A stretch of 64,000 bases of DNA from an uncultured Paraprevotella sp. (GTDB lineage: Bacteria; Bacteroidota; Bacteroidia; Bacteroidales; Bacteroidaceae): assembly GCA_944320765.1 (NCBI GenBank), contig CALUIS010000008.1:1-64000 (forward strand), given 5' to 3'. This document shows positions 1 to 7,193 of this stretch, piece after piece (positions within the stretch are counted from its first letter, which is position 1; every line of letters begins with the position of its first letter). The position numbers and the translations under genes were made by a program. The notes under the pieces are model-generated. The model did not search any database. It was not told the DNA's origin and was given only the letters and a program-made list of their open reading frames with translations.

Positions 1-217
1 AAGAAGGCTCCCGATGCCGGGATGCCGTACAGCCGAACAGTTCATCCAACTGCCCGTCGGACAGGGAAAGAAGCTGTTCAATACTCTTGCCGCTTGAAAG
101 GAACAGGCGGACATACTTGCGGACAGTATTACGGGAAGTATGAAACGTGGAAGCCGTTTCCTTGATTCCCATGCCGGCCGCATAACATCTTAAAATGTTT
201 TTGATTCGTTTATCCAT
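1..217 (-). CDS. istA: IS21-family transposase IstA, N-terminal part (runs off window)
   Basis: The first 72 residues of a protein read leftwards from ATG at 217 and run off the left edge. They begin MDKRIKNILRCYAAGMG and contain a helix-turn-helix with the pattern GIKETASTFHTSRNTVRKYV at about residues 17-36, typical of the DNA-binding head of IS21 IstA transposases. The DDE catalytic core and the istB ATPase would lie outside the window. The identification is supported by the short repeats just upstream at 306-382, which look like IS21 terminal binding sites. The exact family member cannot be named. Confidence 0.8.
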   Translation of the reverse strand, partial: MDKRIKNILRCYAAGMGIKETASTFHTSRNTVRKYVRLFLSSGKSIEQLLSLSDGQLDELFGCTASRHREPS

Positions 218-381
218 TTGTATAGATTTTATTATCACCCCCGTTACACCAGGACTCGGGTACTCAAATCTACACAAAAAATCTATAACAATAGGTGAGC
301 TAAGTGGTCAATACTATTTTGGCCAGAAGGGTCAATCATATTGTAGCCAAGGGGGACAATCCTGCTTGGCCAAAAGGGTCA
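1..381 (-). mobile_element. Right-hand part of an IS21-like insertion sequence
   Basis: The partial istA plus about 160 bp of upstream terminal DNA form the istA-proximal end of an IS21-type element. The outer end is placed at about 381, where the minus strand reads TGACCCTTTTGGCC and where the integrase reading frame is interrupted. IS21 ends usually start with TG. The other end, istB and any target duplication lie outside the window, so insertion cannot be proven from both sides. Confidence 0.7.
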
Positions 382-382
382 A
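306..382 (-). repeat. IS21 terminal repeats, three units of 23-24 bp plus a stub
   Basis: Units start at 306, 330 and 354 with GGTCAAT, GGTCAAT and GGACAAT. Each ends with a GGCCAGAAG, AGCCAAGGG or GGCCAAAAG block, and a fourth GGTCAA stub lies at 377. Such multiple short repeats at each end are a hallmark of the IS21 family and serve as transposase-binding sites. This is seen directly in the sequence; the role is inferred from the family. Confidence 0.75.
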
Positions 383-951
383 AGTCGCGTGGCTTTTCCA
401 TTGTCCTCGTCGTTGTAATAATTCCTGGCTTCATTAAACAGCCTTACGATTGCGGACGTGTAGAGGGATTGCGCCCGTGGCTTCCCCGAAAGCCATTCCT
501 CGTACTCCTTCATCTTCCTTGCCGTCACCTCTCCGCACATGATGCTGTCCCGTCCGAAGAACGTGCAGAAGGAATTGAGGGCGGACATGTAATTGCGTAT
601 GCCTTTCAGTTCATTGTTGCGTATGCACCACTTACGGGCGAACTCCACGAAGTCTATTCCGGACTTGTCGGTTGGTGTCTTCATATACTGGACAATGCTG
701 TCAATGTCCATTTGGTTTACTTCAAGGAAAAGTCCGCTTATTTTTTCTCGGAACATCCTTATCAGCTCCTCGCAGCGGTCAAGGATATGCTGGCTCTTTA
801 TTTTCCCGCTGGAAGTGATTTCCTTCTTTCCCACATACATTGTGGTTGCAATGTATCTCATTTTCCTTTCGTGCGTGAACCGGATGAATACCGTCCATGT
901 CTTGTCCTCGCGTTGACGCTCTTTGAATATTATCGGTTTGAATGTAGCCAT
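379..951 (-). pseudogene. Tyrosine recombinase (integrase) truncated by the IS21 element
   Basis: This 190-residue frame (start ATG at 951) has the N-terminal arm-binding region and SAM-like core-binding domain of Bacteroidales tyrosine integrases, for example KTWTVFIRFTHERKMRYIAT near residue 18 and YMSALNSFCTFFGRD near residue 122. It stops inside the IS21 terminal repeat. The whole catalytic domain with the R-H-R-Y residues, about 200 residues, is absent. It therefore cannot be an active recombinase. Its 5' end faces the 3' end of a tRNA-His gene 166 bp away, the usual layout of an element integrated at a tRNA, so it probably belonged to a genomic island lying to the left. Confidence 0.8.
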
Positions 952-989
952 ATCAATTCATGTTTAAACCTTGCTAAAACATTTTCGCC

Positions 990-1024
990 TTACTTTGGCC
1001 GTTTTTGGGGCAAAGTAAACGGCC
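990..1024. repeat. Two interleaved inverted repeats upstream of the integrase
   Basis: TTACTTTG (990-997) pairs with CAAAGTAA (1011-1018), and GGCCGTTT (997-1004) pairs with AAACGGCC (1017-1024). The two perfect 8-bp repeats overlap and are mutually exclusive as hairpins. They lie between the integrase start and the tRNA-His gene, where arm-type recombinase or excisionase sites would be expected. That role is only inferred. Confidence 0.45.
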
Positions 1025-1075
1025 TCTTTCTTTTGCGATTCTAACGAGGGGGCAGGAACGGATTTGTAACCCATT

Positions 1076-1110
1076 AAAAAAGAGGGAAATCATCGCTGAA
1101 ATCCCTCTTT
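1076..1110 (-). terminator. Rho-independent terminator of tRNA-His
   Basis: AAAGAGGGA (1079-1087) and TCCCTCTTT (1102-1110) form a perfect 9-bp stem. On the minus strand it is followed by a run of T residues, directly 3' of the tRNA. Confidence 0.8.
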
Positions 1111-1117
1111 GCTGTTG

Positions 1118-1192
1118 GGTGACTAGTGGGACTCGAACCCACGACATTCAGAACCACAATCTGACGCTCTAACCAACTGAACTATAGTCACC
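1118..1192 (-). tRNA. tRNA-His (GTG anticodon)
   Basis: The minus strand folds into a standard cloverleaf. The acceptor is GTGACTA/TAGTCAC with an extra encoded G at position -1 opposite C73, the identity element of tRNA-His. The anticodon loop is TTGTGGT, and the T-arm is GTGGG-TTCGAGT-CCCAC. The 3' CCA is not encoded. A promoter lies at 1243-1273 and a terminator at 1076-1110. The 3' end points at the broken integrase, so the gene may be the attachment site of an island. Confidence 0.95.
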
Positions 1193-1242
1193 ATTTCAGT
1201 GCGCTTAGGAGTGTTGCAACGTCTTGTTTTCCTAAAGCGATG

Positions 1243-1273
1243 CAAAGGTACGACTTTTATTTGAATTGGCAAA
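1243..1273 (-). promoter_or_regulatory. Promoter of tRNA-His
   Basis: On the minus strand TTTG (1270-1273) is followed after 19 nt by TACCTTTG (1243-1250), matching the Bacteroidetes primary sigma consensus. Confidence 0.7.
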
Positions 1274-1316
1274 TCTTTCAGGTGTTTTTCTTTGAACTTT
1301 TTTGAAGGCTGCATAT

Positions 1317-1361
1317 AATAAAGGTGTGCGGACGGGCAATAGGCATCCGCACGCCTTTATT
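1317..1361 (-). terminator. Terminator after folD
   Basis: A 16-bp stem (AATAAAGGTGTGCGGA, 1317-1332, against TCCGCACGCCTTTATT, 1346-1361, with one G-T pair) lies 12 bp past the folD stop. It probably ends the ffh-tlpA-folD transcript. Confidence 0.75.
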
Positions 1362-1373
1362 AATATGAAAGGC

Positions 1374-2252
1374 TTATTGATAGAATTCTTTCTTTCCGGC
1401 AGACAGGGTATTCTTCATCAGCATACAGATGGTCATTGGGCCAACGCCGCCGGGGACGGGGGTGATGTAGGCGCATTTGGGAGCCACCTCGTCGAACTTC
1501 ACGTCGCCGTTCAGCCGGAAGCCGCTTTTCTTTGTCGCGTCCGGCACGCGGGTGGTGCCCACGTCTATCACGGTGGCCCCTTCCTTCACCATGTCGGCCG
1601 TCACGAAGTTCGGTTGGCCGATGGCGGCGATGATGATGTCCGCCTCCTGGCATTCCTTCTTCAGGTCGCGGCTGTGGCTGTGGCACACGGTCACCGTCGC
1701 GTCGCCGTACTGCTTCTGCATCATGAGCTGTGCCATGGGTTTGCCCACGATGTTGCTGCGGCCCAGGATGACGCACTTGCGCCCGCTGGTCTCGATGTGG
1801 TAGCGGCGCAGCAGCTCGAGGATGCCTTTCGGCGTGGCGGAGATGTAGCAGGGCAGGCCGATGGCCATGCGTCCCACGTTGATGGGGTGGAAGCCGTCCA
1901 CGTCCTTACGGTAGTCGATGGCCTCAATGACCTTCTGTTCCGAGATGTGCTTCGGCAGGGGGAGCTGCACGATGAACCCGTCCACGTCCTCGTCGCGGTT
2001 CAGCTTGTCCACTTCCGCCAGCAGTTCCGCCTCGCTGATGGTGTCCTCGAAGCGGAGCAGGGTGGACTTGAAGCCGCAGGCCTCGCAGGCCAGCACTTTG
2101 TTGCGCACGTAAGTCTCGCTTCCGCCGTCGTGCCCCACGAGGATGGCGGCCAGATGGGGGCGTTTGCCTCCGTTCTCCACGATTTGTTTCACTTCTTCCG
2201 CTATCTCCGCCTTGATTTGCGCGGCGGTAGCCTTTCCGTCTATCAGTTGCAT
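1374..2252 (-). CDS. folD: Bifunctional methylene-THF dehydrogenase/methenyl-THF cyclohydrolase
   Basis: A full-length FolD of 292 residues that interconverts 5,10-methylene-, methenyl- and 10-formyl-tetrahydrofolate in the cytosol with NADP. The N-terminal domain shows the catalytic Y-x3-K in [13 protein letters not shown] near residue 45-57 and the PLPKHI and DGFHPINVG stretches. The NADP-binding domain shows [16 protein letters not shown] near residue 160-175. It begins 5 nt after the stop of the redoxin gene, so it is the last gene of an ffh-tlpA-folD operon ended by the hairpin at 1317-1361. Confidence 0.97.
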   Translation of the reverse strand: MQLIDGKATAAQIKAEIAEEVKQIVENGGKRPHLAAILVGHDGGSETYVRNKVLACEACGFKSTLLRFEDTISEAELLAEVDKLNRDEDVDGFIVQLPLPKHISEQKVIEAIDYRKDVDGFHPINVGRMAIGLPCYISATPKGILELLRRYHIETSGRKCVILGRSNIVGKPMAQLMMQKQYGDATVTVCHSHSRDLKKECQEADIIIAAIGQPNFVTADMVKEGATVIDVGTTRVPDATKKSGFRLNGDVKFDEVAPKCAYITPVPGGVGPMTICMLMKNTLSAGKKEFYQ

Positions 2253-2257
2253 AAGTT

Positions 2258-3364
2258 TCAGTCTCCTTTCTTGTTATTTAGATGTTTCTGTATTTCCTGT
2301 TCGATGGCGTCTCCCCTCAGGTCGCGGGCCAGGATGGTGCCGTCCGGCGCGAGCAGCATGATGTGCGGGATGCCGTCAAATCCGTATTGCTTCATGGGTT
2401 TCATGCCTGCATCCAGGATTTGAGGCCAGGTGTAGCCTTTTTCTGTGAGAAACTCCCGGGTGAGTTCCAATTTGTCCCGTACGGCGATGCTGACGATTTG
2501 CAGGTCCGTTCCTTGGTATTTCTTCCACAAGGGTTCCAAGTATTCTTCAGTTTCCTGCCGGCAGGGGCCGCACCATTGTGCCCAAAAGTCCACGAGTACG
2601 TATTTCCCTTTTCCCACGTAGTCGGAGAGGCGGGATGGTTTTCCCGCCATGTCCACGCCTTCAACGTCGATGAACGGTTTCCCTGCGGATGTGTTTTCGA
2701 GGGCGGCAAAAAGTTTCATCCGTTCTTTGGTGAAGTTCAGGTTTTGCAGGAACGGGCTGAGCCGGGGGTAGACGGCTCGGGCTTCTTTGGGGGTACAAAC
2801 GTCCAAGGTGTAATCTCTCCATGCGAGTTCTCCCACGCCGTTGTCAGGTTCGTTCATTATCTGTCGTATGCACACGGAAGTGAGTTCCGATTTCAGGGAG
2901 TCGAAGGCGGCCTTGATTTTTTCTTCCCGTTCCGTGATGTCCGGTATGCTTTCCTTTAGTTCTTTGAATGTCTTTTTCCATTCGTCAATATGCGCGTAGT
3001 ATTCGTTCCAATAAGAGAGGAATTTCTCCGAGAGTTTTCCGCCGGATTGGGGGCGATGGTTGGCGAAGTCGATGACGACGGAATCCTCCAGCACGAAGTT
3101 GGCGTATTCTTTCCAGTTGTCCAGGTCTAGCCGTGCGAAGTAGGGGCGTTCCGCTGTCCCTTCCAGATGGAATTGCTGGCCGCGCACGGTGGCCGTGTCA
3201 ATGGTTTGGTCGGTGTCGTAGATGGACAGGTAGACCTTGTGCCCTTCCATTTCCGGGTCGTCAATCCGTCCGGAGACGCTGTAGGGCGTTTGCGCTTGCG
3301 CCGCGCTTCCCCCGCTCAGGAGCAGGAGGAGTGCGGCGCAATATTTGTTCAGCCTGGCTTTCAT
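2258..3364 (-). CDS. Secreted TlpA-type thiol-disulfide oxidoreductase with N-terminal DUF4369-like domain
   Basis: This 368-residue protein has a signal peptide (about residues 1-24, no lipobox). Residues 25-130 form a beta-rich domain like DUF4369 and 130-230 a helical linker. From residue 233 it is a thioredoxin fold with the active-site motif WAQWCGPC (Cys265 and Cys268) and the cis-Pro region GIPHIML near residue 333. Members of this family reduce disulfides in the periplasm, for example in cytochrome maturation, but the substrate here is unknown. It lies 24 bp after ffh and 5 bp before folD in the same operon. The functional link to these housekeeping genes is not obvious. Confidence 0.9.
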   Translation of the reverse strand: MKARLNKYCAALLLLLSGGSAAQAQTPYSVSGRIDDPEMEGHKVYLSIYDTDQTIDTATVRGQQFHLEGTAERPYFARLDLDNWKEYANFVLEDSVVIDFANHRPQSGGKLSEKFLSYWNEYYAHIDEWKKTFKELKESIPDITEREEKIKAAFDSLKSELTSVCIRQIMNEPDNGVGELAWRDYTLDVCTPKEARAVYPRLSPFLQNLNFTKERMKLFAALENTSAGKPFIDVEGVDMAGKPSRLSDYVGKGKYVLVDFWAQWCGPCRQETEEYLEPLWKKYQGTDLQIVSIAVRDKLELTREFLTEKGYTWPQILDAGMKPMKQYGFDGIPHIMLLAPDGTILARDLRGDAIEQEIQKHLNNKKGD

Positions 3365-3388
3365 TTCTATATTATAAAGGTATGAGGC

Positions 3389-4744
3389 TTACTTCATCTT
3401 GGGCATTCCCGGCATTCCGGGGATTTTGGGCATGTTGGCCATCATCTTGCCCATCTTGCTGCCCGTCACCATCTTCATCATCTTGCGCGTCTGGTCGAAC
3501 TGCTTGATGAGGCGGTTCACGTCCTGGATGTTCGTGCCCGAGCCTTTGGCGATGCGCTGTCGGCGGCTGGTGTTCAAGATTTCGGGGTTGGTGCGCTCGC
3601 GGGGCGTCATGCTGTTGATGATGGCTTCGATGCCTTTGAAGGCGTTGTCGTCGATGTCGATGTCCTTGATGGCCTTGCCCACGCCGGGAATCATGCTGGC
3701 CAGGTCTTTCAGGTTGCCCATCTTCTTGATTTGCTGGATTTGCGACATGAAGTCGTTGAAGTCGAACTGGTTCTTGGCGATCTTCTTCTGCAGGCGGCGT
3801 GCCTCTTCCTCGTCATATTGCTCCTGCGCCTTCTCCACGAGCGACACGATGTCGCCCATGCCGAGGATGCGGTCGGCCATGCGCGAGGGATGGAACTGGT
3901 CGATGGCCTCCATCTTCTCGCCCGTGCCGATGAACTTGATGGGCTTGTCCACCACCGTGCGGATGGAGAGGGCCGCGCCGCCGCGGGTGTCGCCGTCCAG
4001 CTTGGTGAGTACCACGCCGTCGAAGTCCAGGCGGTCGTTGAACTCCTTGGCGGTGTTCACGGCGTCCTGTCCCGTCATGGCGTCCACCACGAAGAGAGTC
4101 TCGTCTGGTTGGATGGCGTTCTTGATGGCGGCGATTTCCTGCATCATCTGTTCGTCCACGGCCAGCCGTCCGGCGGTGTCGACGATGACCACGTCGTTGC
4201 CTTTGGCCTTGGCCTGCTTGATGGCGTTCTGCGCGATGGCCACGGCATCCTTGCTGTCCGGCTCGCTGTAGACGGGTATGCCGATCTGTTCGCCCAGCAC
4301 TCTCAGCTGTTCGATGGCGGCGGGGCGGTAGATGTCGCAGGCCGCCAGCAGCGGGTTCTTGTGCTTCTTGTTCTTCAGCATCAGGGCGAGCTTGCCCGAG
4401 AGGGTGGTCTTTCCCGCGCCGTTGAGGCCTGCCATGAGGATGACGGCCGGATGGCCCTGCAGGTTTAGTTCGGCCGTTTCGCCTCCCATGAGGGTGGCCA
4501 GCTCGTCGTGTACGATTTTCACCATCAGCTGGCTGGGCTTCACGGCGGTGAGTACGTTCTGCCCCAGCGCTTTCTGCTTCACGGTGTCGGTGAACGTCTT
4601 GGCCACCTTGTAGTTCACGTCGGCGTCGAGTAATGCGCGGCGCACGTCCTTGAGGGTCTCGGCCACATTGATTTCGGTGATTTTCCCTTCACCTTTCAGT
4701 ATCTTGAAAGACCGTTCGAGTCTTTCGCTCAGGTTGTCGAACAT
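3389..4744 (-). CDS. ffh: Signal recognition particle GTPase Ffh
   Basis: A 451-residue Ffh with the usual N, G and M domains. The helical N domain covers 1-95. The GTPase domain has the P-loop GLNGAGKTT near residue 105, DTAGR near 190 and TKLDGD near 248. The methionine-rich M domain ends in repeated GM/PKM residues and binds 4.5S RNA and signal peptides. Ffh delivers nascent membrane proteins to FtsY at the membrane. A TAACTTTG promoter box lies at 4778-4785. It is the first gene of an operon with tlpA-like and folD. Confidence 0.98.
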   Translation of the reverse strand: MFDNLSERLERSFKILKGEGKITEINVAETLKDVRRALLDADVNYKVAKTFTDTVKQKALGQNVLTAVKPSQLMVKIVHDELATLMGGETAELNLQGHPAVILMAGLNGAGKTTLSGKLALMLKNKKHKNPLLAACDIYRPAAIEQLRVLGEQIGIPVYSEPDSKDAVAIAQNAIKQAKAKGNDVVIVDTAGRLAVDEQMMQEIAAIKNAIQPDETLFVVDAMTGQDAVNTAKEFNDRLDFDGVVLTKLDGDTRGGAALSIRTVVDKPIKFIGTGEKMEAIDQFHPSRMADRILGMGDIVSLVEKAQEQYDEEEARRLQKKIAKNQFDFNDFMSQIQQIKKMGNLKDLASMIPGVGKAIKDIDIDDNAFKGIEAIINSMTPRERTNPEILNTSRRQRIAKGSGTNIQDVNRLIKQFDQTRKMMKMVTGSKMGKMMANMPKIPGMPGMPKMK

Positions 4745-4777
4745 ATAGTGTTGTTTTTGTTAATTCGTTAGAGACGG

Positions 4778-4785
4778 CAAAGTTA
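4778..4785 (-). promoter_or_regulatory. -7 box of the ffh promoter
   Basis: The minus strand reads TAACTTTG, the Bacteroidetes TAnnTTTG box, 34 nt before the ffh start. No clear TTTG was found at -33. Confidence 0.55.
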
Positions 4786-4793
4786 CGGAAAAT

Positions 4794-4810
4794 CGGCGGA
4801 ATTTCCGCCG
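4794..4810 (-). terminator. Terminator after the methyltransferase gene
   Basis: CGGCGGAA (4794-4801) and TTCCGCCG (4803-4810) form a perfect 8-bp stem with T-rich flanks on both sides. It lies 35 bp past the stop of the minus-strand methyltransferase and just upstream of the ffh promoter. Confidence 0.6.
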
Positions 4811-4844
4811 TTTTTCGGCAGATTAGCGTGGTAGAGGTCGGAAA

Positions 4845-6329
4845 TTAGTAATTGGTGAGTCCACTTGTGTAAATTTCACATTGTGGTTTACGAGAAACTT
4901 CATTAATGTGTTCCAGCAACGTGTTGGCGATAGCCCTTGCCATCAGCGGCTGGACTGCATTGCCTACCAGTGTATATTGGGGAATCTCCTTTTGGCGGTT
5001 GTTGCCTCCGGTCTGGCGTTTCCCTTGGAATACGAACGAATCGTCAAAACTCTGGAGGCGGGCCATTTCGCGGACGGTCGTAGGGCGGTATGCGGAATAG
5101 TGGATGAAGTCGTCGGGCATCGTGCAGACTGTCGGGCTTTGTCCGAGGGGGTTCAGGACCACATAGTTCCGCTTTTGGGACTCTAATCCCTTTTCTTTGA
5201 GTTCGGCTTTTGCGTCATCATAGTCGCCATGGCTGGCAATGATTCTCAACCGTTCGCGGACAGTGCTGTTCTGTAGGCTTGTCTGATGGTTGAACAGTTC
5301 CATGTGCTGGTGCTTCGTCGGCTTGTCCAATTCGTTCATGTTCGGCACGTAGAAAGGCTCTTCGTCGAAGATGAACCGATGCTCCAGACGGCCTTTCCTT
5401 GACCATTCGGAGAATAGAAGCCCGCGTCCGTCAGGTTCTCCTTGGATGGCTCTCCGGACTTTTGTGCTTTCAAACTCAGGAACCAATTCCGGCTTCTTAT
5501 ACGAAGTGGCGGTTTCGCCGTTGCCCACCATGTTTAAGTCCCAAAGTGCCTCGTAGACTTTCACCTTGTCTTTTTCTGCGACCGTGGGAGGGATTTCATT
5601 GATTACGTTCTGGTCGTTCCGGCAACCTATGAACACGACTCTTTCCCGGTTCTGCGGCACGCCGTAATTGGAAGAAAGGAGTACGAGAGGTTCTTCTATG
5701 TTGTATAGCCGTATCTCCTTCATCAAGTTGTCCAGATGGTCGAGAAGTTTTTTGTTGCCTCGGAGATGCTTCCGAACATATTCAATGCACTCGTCGAACG
5801 TGGAAGTAAGGATTCCCAGGGATTCCTTCAGTATTTTTGCTTCTTCTGCGCAGTCTCCCTTTTCGGCCACCTTGTCGATGGCGTTCAGGGTCTTTTCAAG
5901 GATTTGCTCATCCGATATGGCCTCGATGATGTTGTTGTAGCTCTCCACGAAAGTGTCATTGTCGATATGGGCGCTGGTCTTCAGCTGGATGGCCTGCTTG
6001 CGGATGGCTTCGCGTTGCTGTTTCATCTTGAGCAGCAACAGCCCGTGGCGGATGGTGTTCACGCATTCGTCGCTCTTGCTCACGCGGTAGGGAAGATGTT
6101 TGGTGACATCTTTCAGCTGTTGGTCGAGATTGTTGAAGAATATCTCGTTTTGTTTGTCCGTGTCTCCCGTGGATGTTTCCATGCACAATCTGACATACAA
6201 GGCATTGTAAAGCGGGCTTGGCAATTGTGGCTTGAGGGCGTTGTCCATGAAGGCAAGCAGCATGTACATCTTTGTGTCGTCGACGGTGATACCCTTCCGT
6301 TTTGAAATAAATTCTTTCTTTTCAGACAT
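4845..6329 (-). CDS. Orphan C-terminal half of a cytosine-5 DNA methyltransferase with a helical N-terminal region
   Basis: The 494-residue protein has two parts. From about residue 195 it reads as the C-terminal half of an m5C methyltransferase: NYGVPQNRERVVFIG (motif VIII), a variable target-recognition stretch, RPTTVREMARLQSF (motif IX) and YTLVGNAVQPLMARAIA (motif X). Residues 1-190 are charged and helical and match no family I recognise. Motif I (FxGxG), the catalytic PCQ of motif IV and ENV of motif VI are all absent. No partner gene with those motifs lies in the window. It is therefore either a beta subunit of a split enzyme whose alpha subunit is elsewhere, or a rearranged relic. An in-frame TGA 36 nt upstream fixes the ATG at 6329 as the first available. 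Base composition is lower in GC than its neighbours, which suggests transfer. Confidence 0.75.
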   Translation of the reverse strand: MSEKKEFISKRKGITVDDTKMYMLLAFMDNALKPQLPSPLYNALYVRLCMETSTGDTDKQNEIFFNNLDQQLKDVTKHLPYRVSKSDECVNTIRHGLLLLKMKQQREAIRKQAIQLKTSAHIDNDTFVESYNNIIEAISDEQILEKTLNAIDKVAEKGDCAEEAKILKESLGILTSTFDECIEYVRKHLRGNKKLLDHLDNLMKEIRLYNIEEPLVLLSSNYGVPQNRERVVFIGCRNDQNVINEIPPTVAEKDKVKVYEALWDLNMVGNGETATSYKKPELVPEFESTKVRRAIQGEPDGRGLLFSEWSRKGRLEHRFIFDEEPFYVPNMNELDKPTKHQHMELFNHQTSLQNSTVRERLRIIASHGDYDDAKAELKEKGLESQKRNYVVLNPLGQSPTVCTMPDDFIHYSAYRPTTVREMARLQSFDDSFVFQGKRQTGGNNRQKEIPQYTLVGNAVQPLMARAIANTLLEHINEVSRKPQCEIYTSGLTNY

Positions 6330-6464
6330 GGCTTTATGTGCTACTTGTTCAATATTTGTGGTTCAGTCCTCACCAACTCTGTGTAGTTCGCCTCAAGAAG
6401 TCCTGCTTTTGTCCTGTCCAAGCCTTTTTCTCCATGGTTCAACCGAAGTTCGCCGGCAAAGGTA
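6330..6464 (-). promoter_or_regulatory. Promoter and leader of the methyltransferase gene
   Basis: The minus strand has TACCTTTG at 6457-6464, a good -7 box, giving a leader of about 120 nt. The leader holds a 21-codon frame beginning MEKKAWTGQKQDF and an overlapping open frame ending QILNK. Either could be a leader peptide or the remnant of a lost upstream gene. Neither is recognisable. Confidence 0.45.
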
Positions 6465-6564
6465 CGAATTATATGTGTATATCAACGTAACTTCGCTCGT
6501 AATATCGTATGCCTTGGGATGAATTTGTCGGGATGCTGACAGAATGTCAGGCGCGGGGCTTCGG

Positions 6565-6616
6565 AGAATCGCTTATTCGCGCCCGTGCCGGGAGGCGGGC
6601 GCGGATACGCGATTCT
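6565..6616. repeat. Nested perfect hairpin inside element A
   Basis: AGAATCGC (6565-6572) pairs with GCGATTCT (6609-6616). Inside it GCGCCCG (6579-6585) pairs with CGGGCGC (6596-6602). The two stems are separated by symmetrical 6-nt internal loops, giving a 52-nt structure. Confidence 0.6.
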
Positions 6617-6856
6617 CGCGGGGCGGGCGGAAGGCGGAGTGTCAGCGTTCCGGGGCTTTGGCGGACATTTTGCCGCTCCGGAGGGGAGGCCGTGCGGGCG
6701 GCGTGCCGGGGCGTGTCGCGGAGAGGGCGGTTTCCGTGTCGTTTTGCCGGGATGGGAAATGCGGCGGAAGGGAGTCAAATAGATGGGGAATGTCAGGAAA
6801 ATTGCCTAAAAATGCCGTGCCGGAGGGCTTCGGGGCGCTTTCCAACGTGCGTTTTT

Positions 6857-6922
6857 CGTCTTTGCGGCAAGAAATTTCCGTCTTTGCGGCAGGAAATTTT
6901 CGTCTTTCCGCAAAGAAATTTG
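6857..6922 (+). repeat. Array A: three 22-bp units with TTTGCGGCAA cores
   Basis: Core decamers begin at 6861 (TTTGCGGCAA), 6883 (TTTGCGGCAG) and 6905 (TTTCCGCAAA), exactly 22 bp apart, with AAATTT-type arms between them. The same core, period and diverged third unit occur at 22939-22992 and 41479-41532. Confidence 0.8.
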
Positions 6923-7137
6923 TTTTTGTCCGCATGGCGTTCTGCATATTTGCGGAATGCGGATTGCAAATATGCGGTTTTTAGCGAATATTTATGCGCT
7001 ACGGCTGTATAGGCGGGGCGTTTTTCCTGATTTTGCGGTGCGGAAGGACACCCTTTTCCTGCCATTTTGTCAGTCTCGGGGGAGGGAGGGGAAGTTTGTC
7101 CCGGAACGGTTCGGAATGAAATAAAAATAGCGTTAAA

Positions 7138-7169
7138 TTTGTGAATATAGCTTTTATCCGCTAATTTTG
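7138..7169 (+). promoter_or_regulatory. Promoter of the FadL-type porin gene
   Basis: TTTG (7138-7141), 20 nt, then TAATTTTG (7162-7169) match the Bacteroidetes consensus closely. The -7 box ends 25 nt before the ATG at 7194. This rules out the longer frame that would begin inside the box. Confidence 0.75.
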
Positions 7170-7193
7170 CGGCTGAATTTAATACGCTTATCC

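Larger units (their letters stand above)
6529..6982 (+). other. Element A: dispersed non-coding repeat ending in a terminator (candidate RNA gene)
   Basis: The 860-bp gap 6330-7193 holds no credible gene. It does hold an ordered structure shared with 41161-41612 on the same strand. It starts with CGGGATG and a GACA-nnn-TGTC palindrome (6538-6549), followed by GAGAATCGCTT and GGAGGCGGG words. A triple 22-bp array lies at 6857-6922. A perfect 10-bp hairpin GCATATTTGC/GCAAATATGC (6944-6953, 6966-6975) is followed by GGTTTTT. The order and spacing match element B within about 15 bp. The final hairpin plus T-run resembles an intrinsic terminator, so a transcript of about 450 nt is possible. Short open frames here use GC-driven, non-protein-like composition. 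Confidence 0.55.

Noticed and set aside
1123..1314. 63-codon frame crossing tRNA-His
   Set aside because: It contains translated tRNA and promoter sequence.
6857..6922. CRISPR array
   Set aside because: Only three units with 22-bp period, no spacer-repeat division, no cas genes, and the same cores recur at two other loci.
6482..7065. Overlapping open frames of 65-167 codons in both directions in element A
   Set aside because: Compositionally GC-driven, no ribosome sites, no domains, and the DNA is explained by repeats and hairpins shared with element B.
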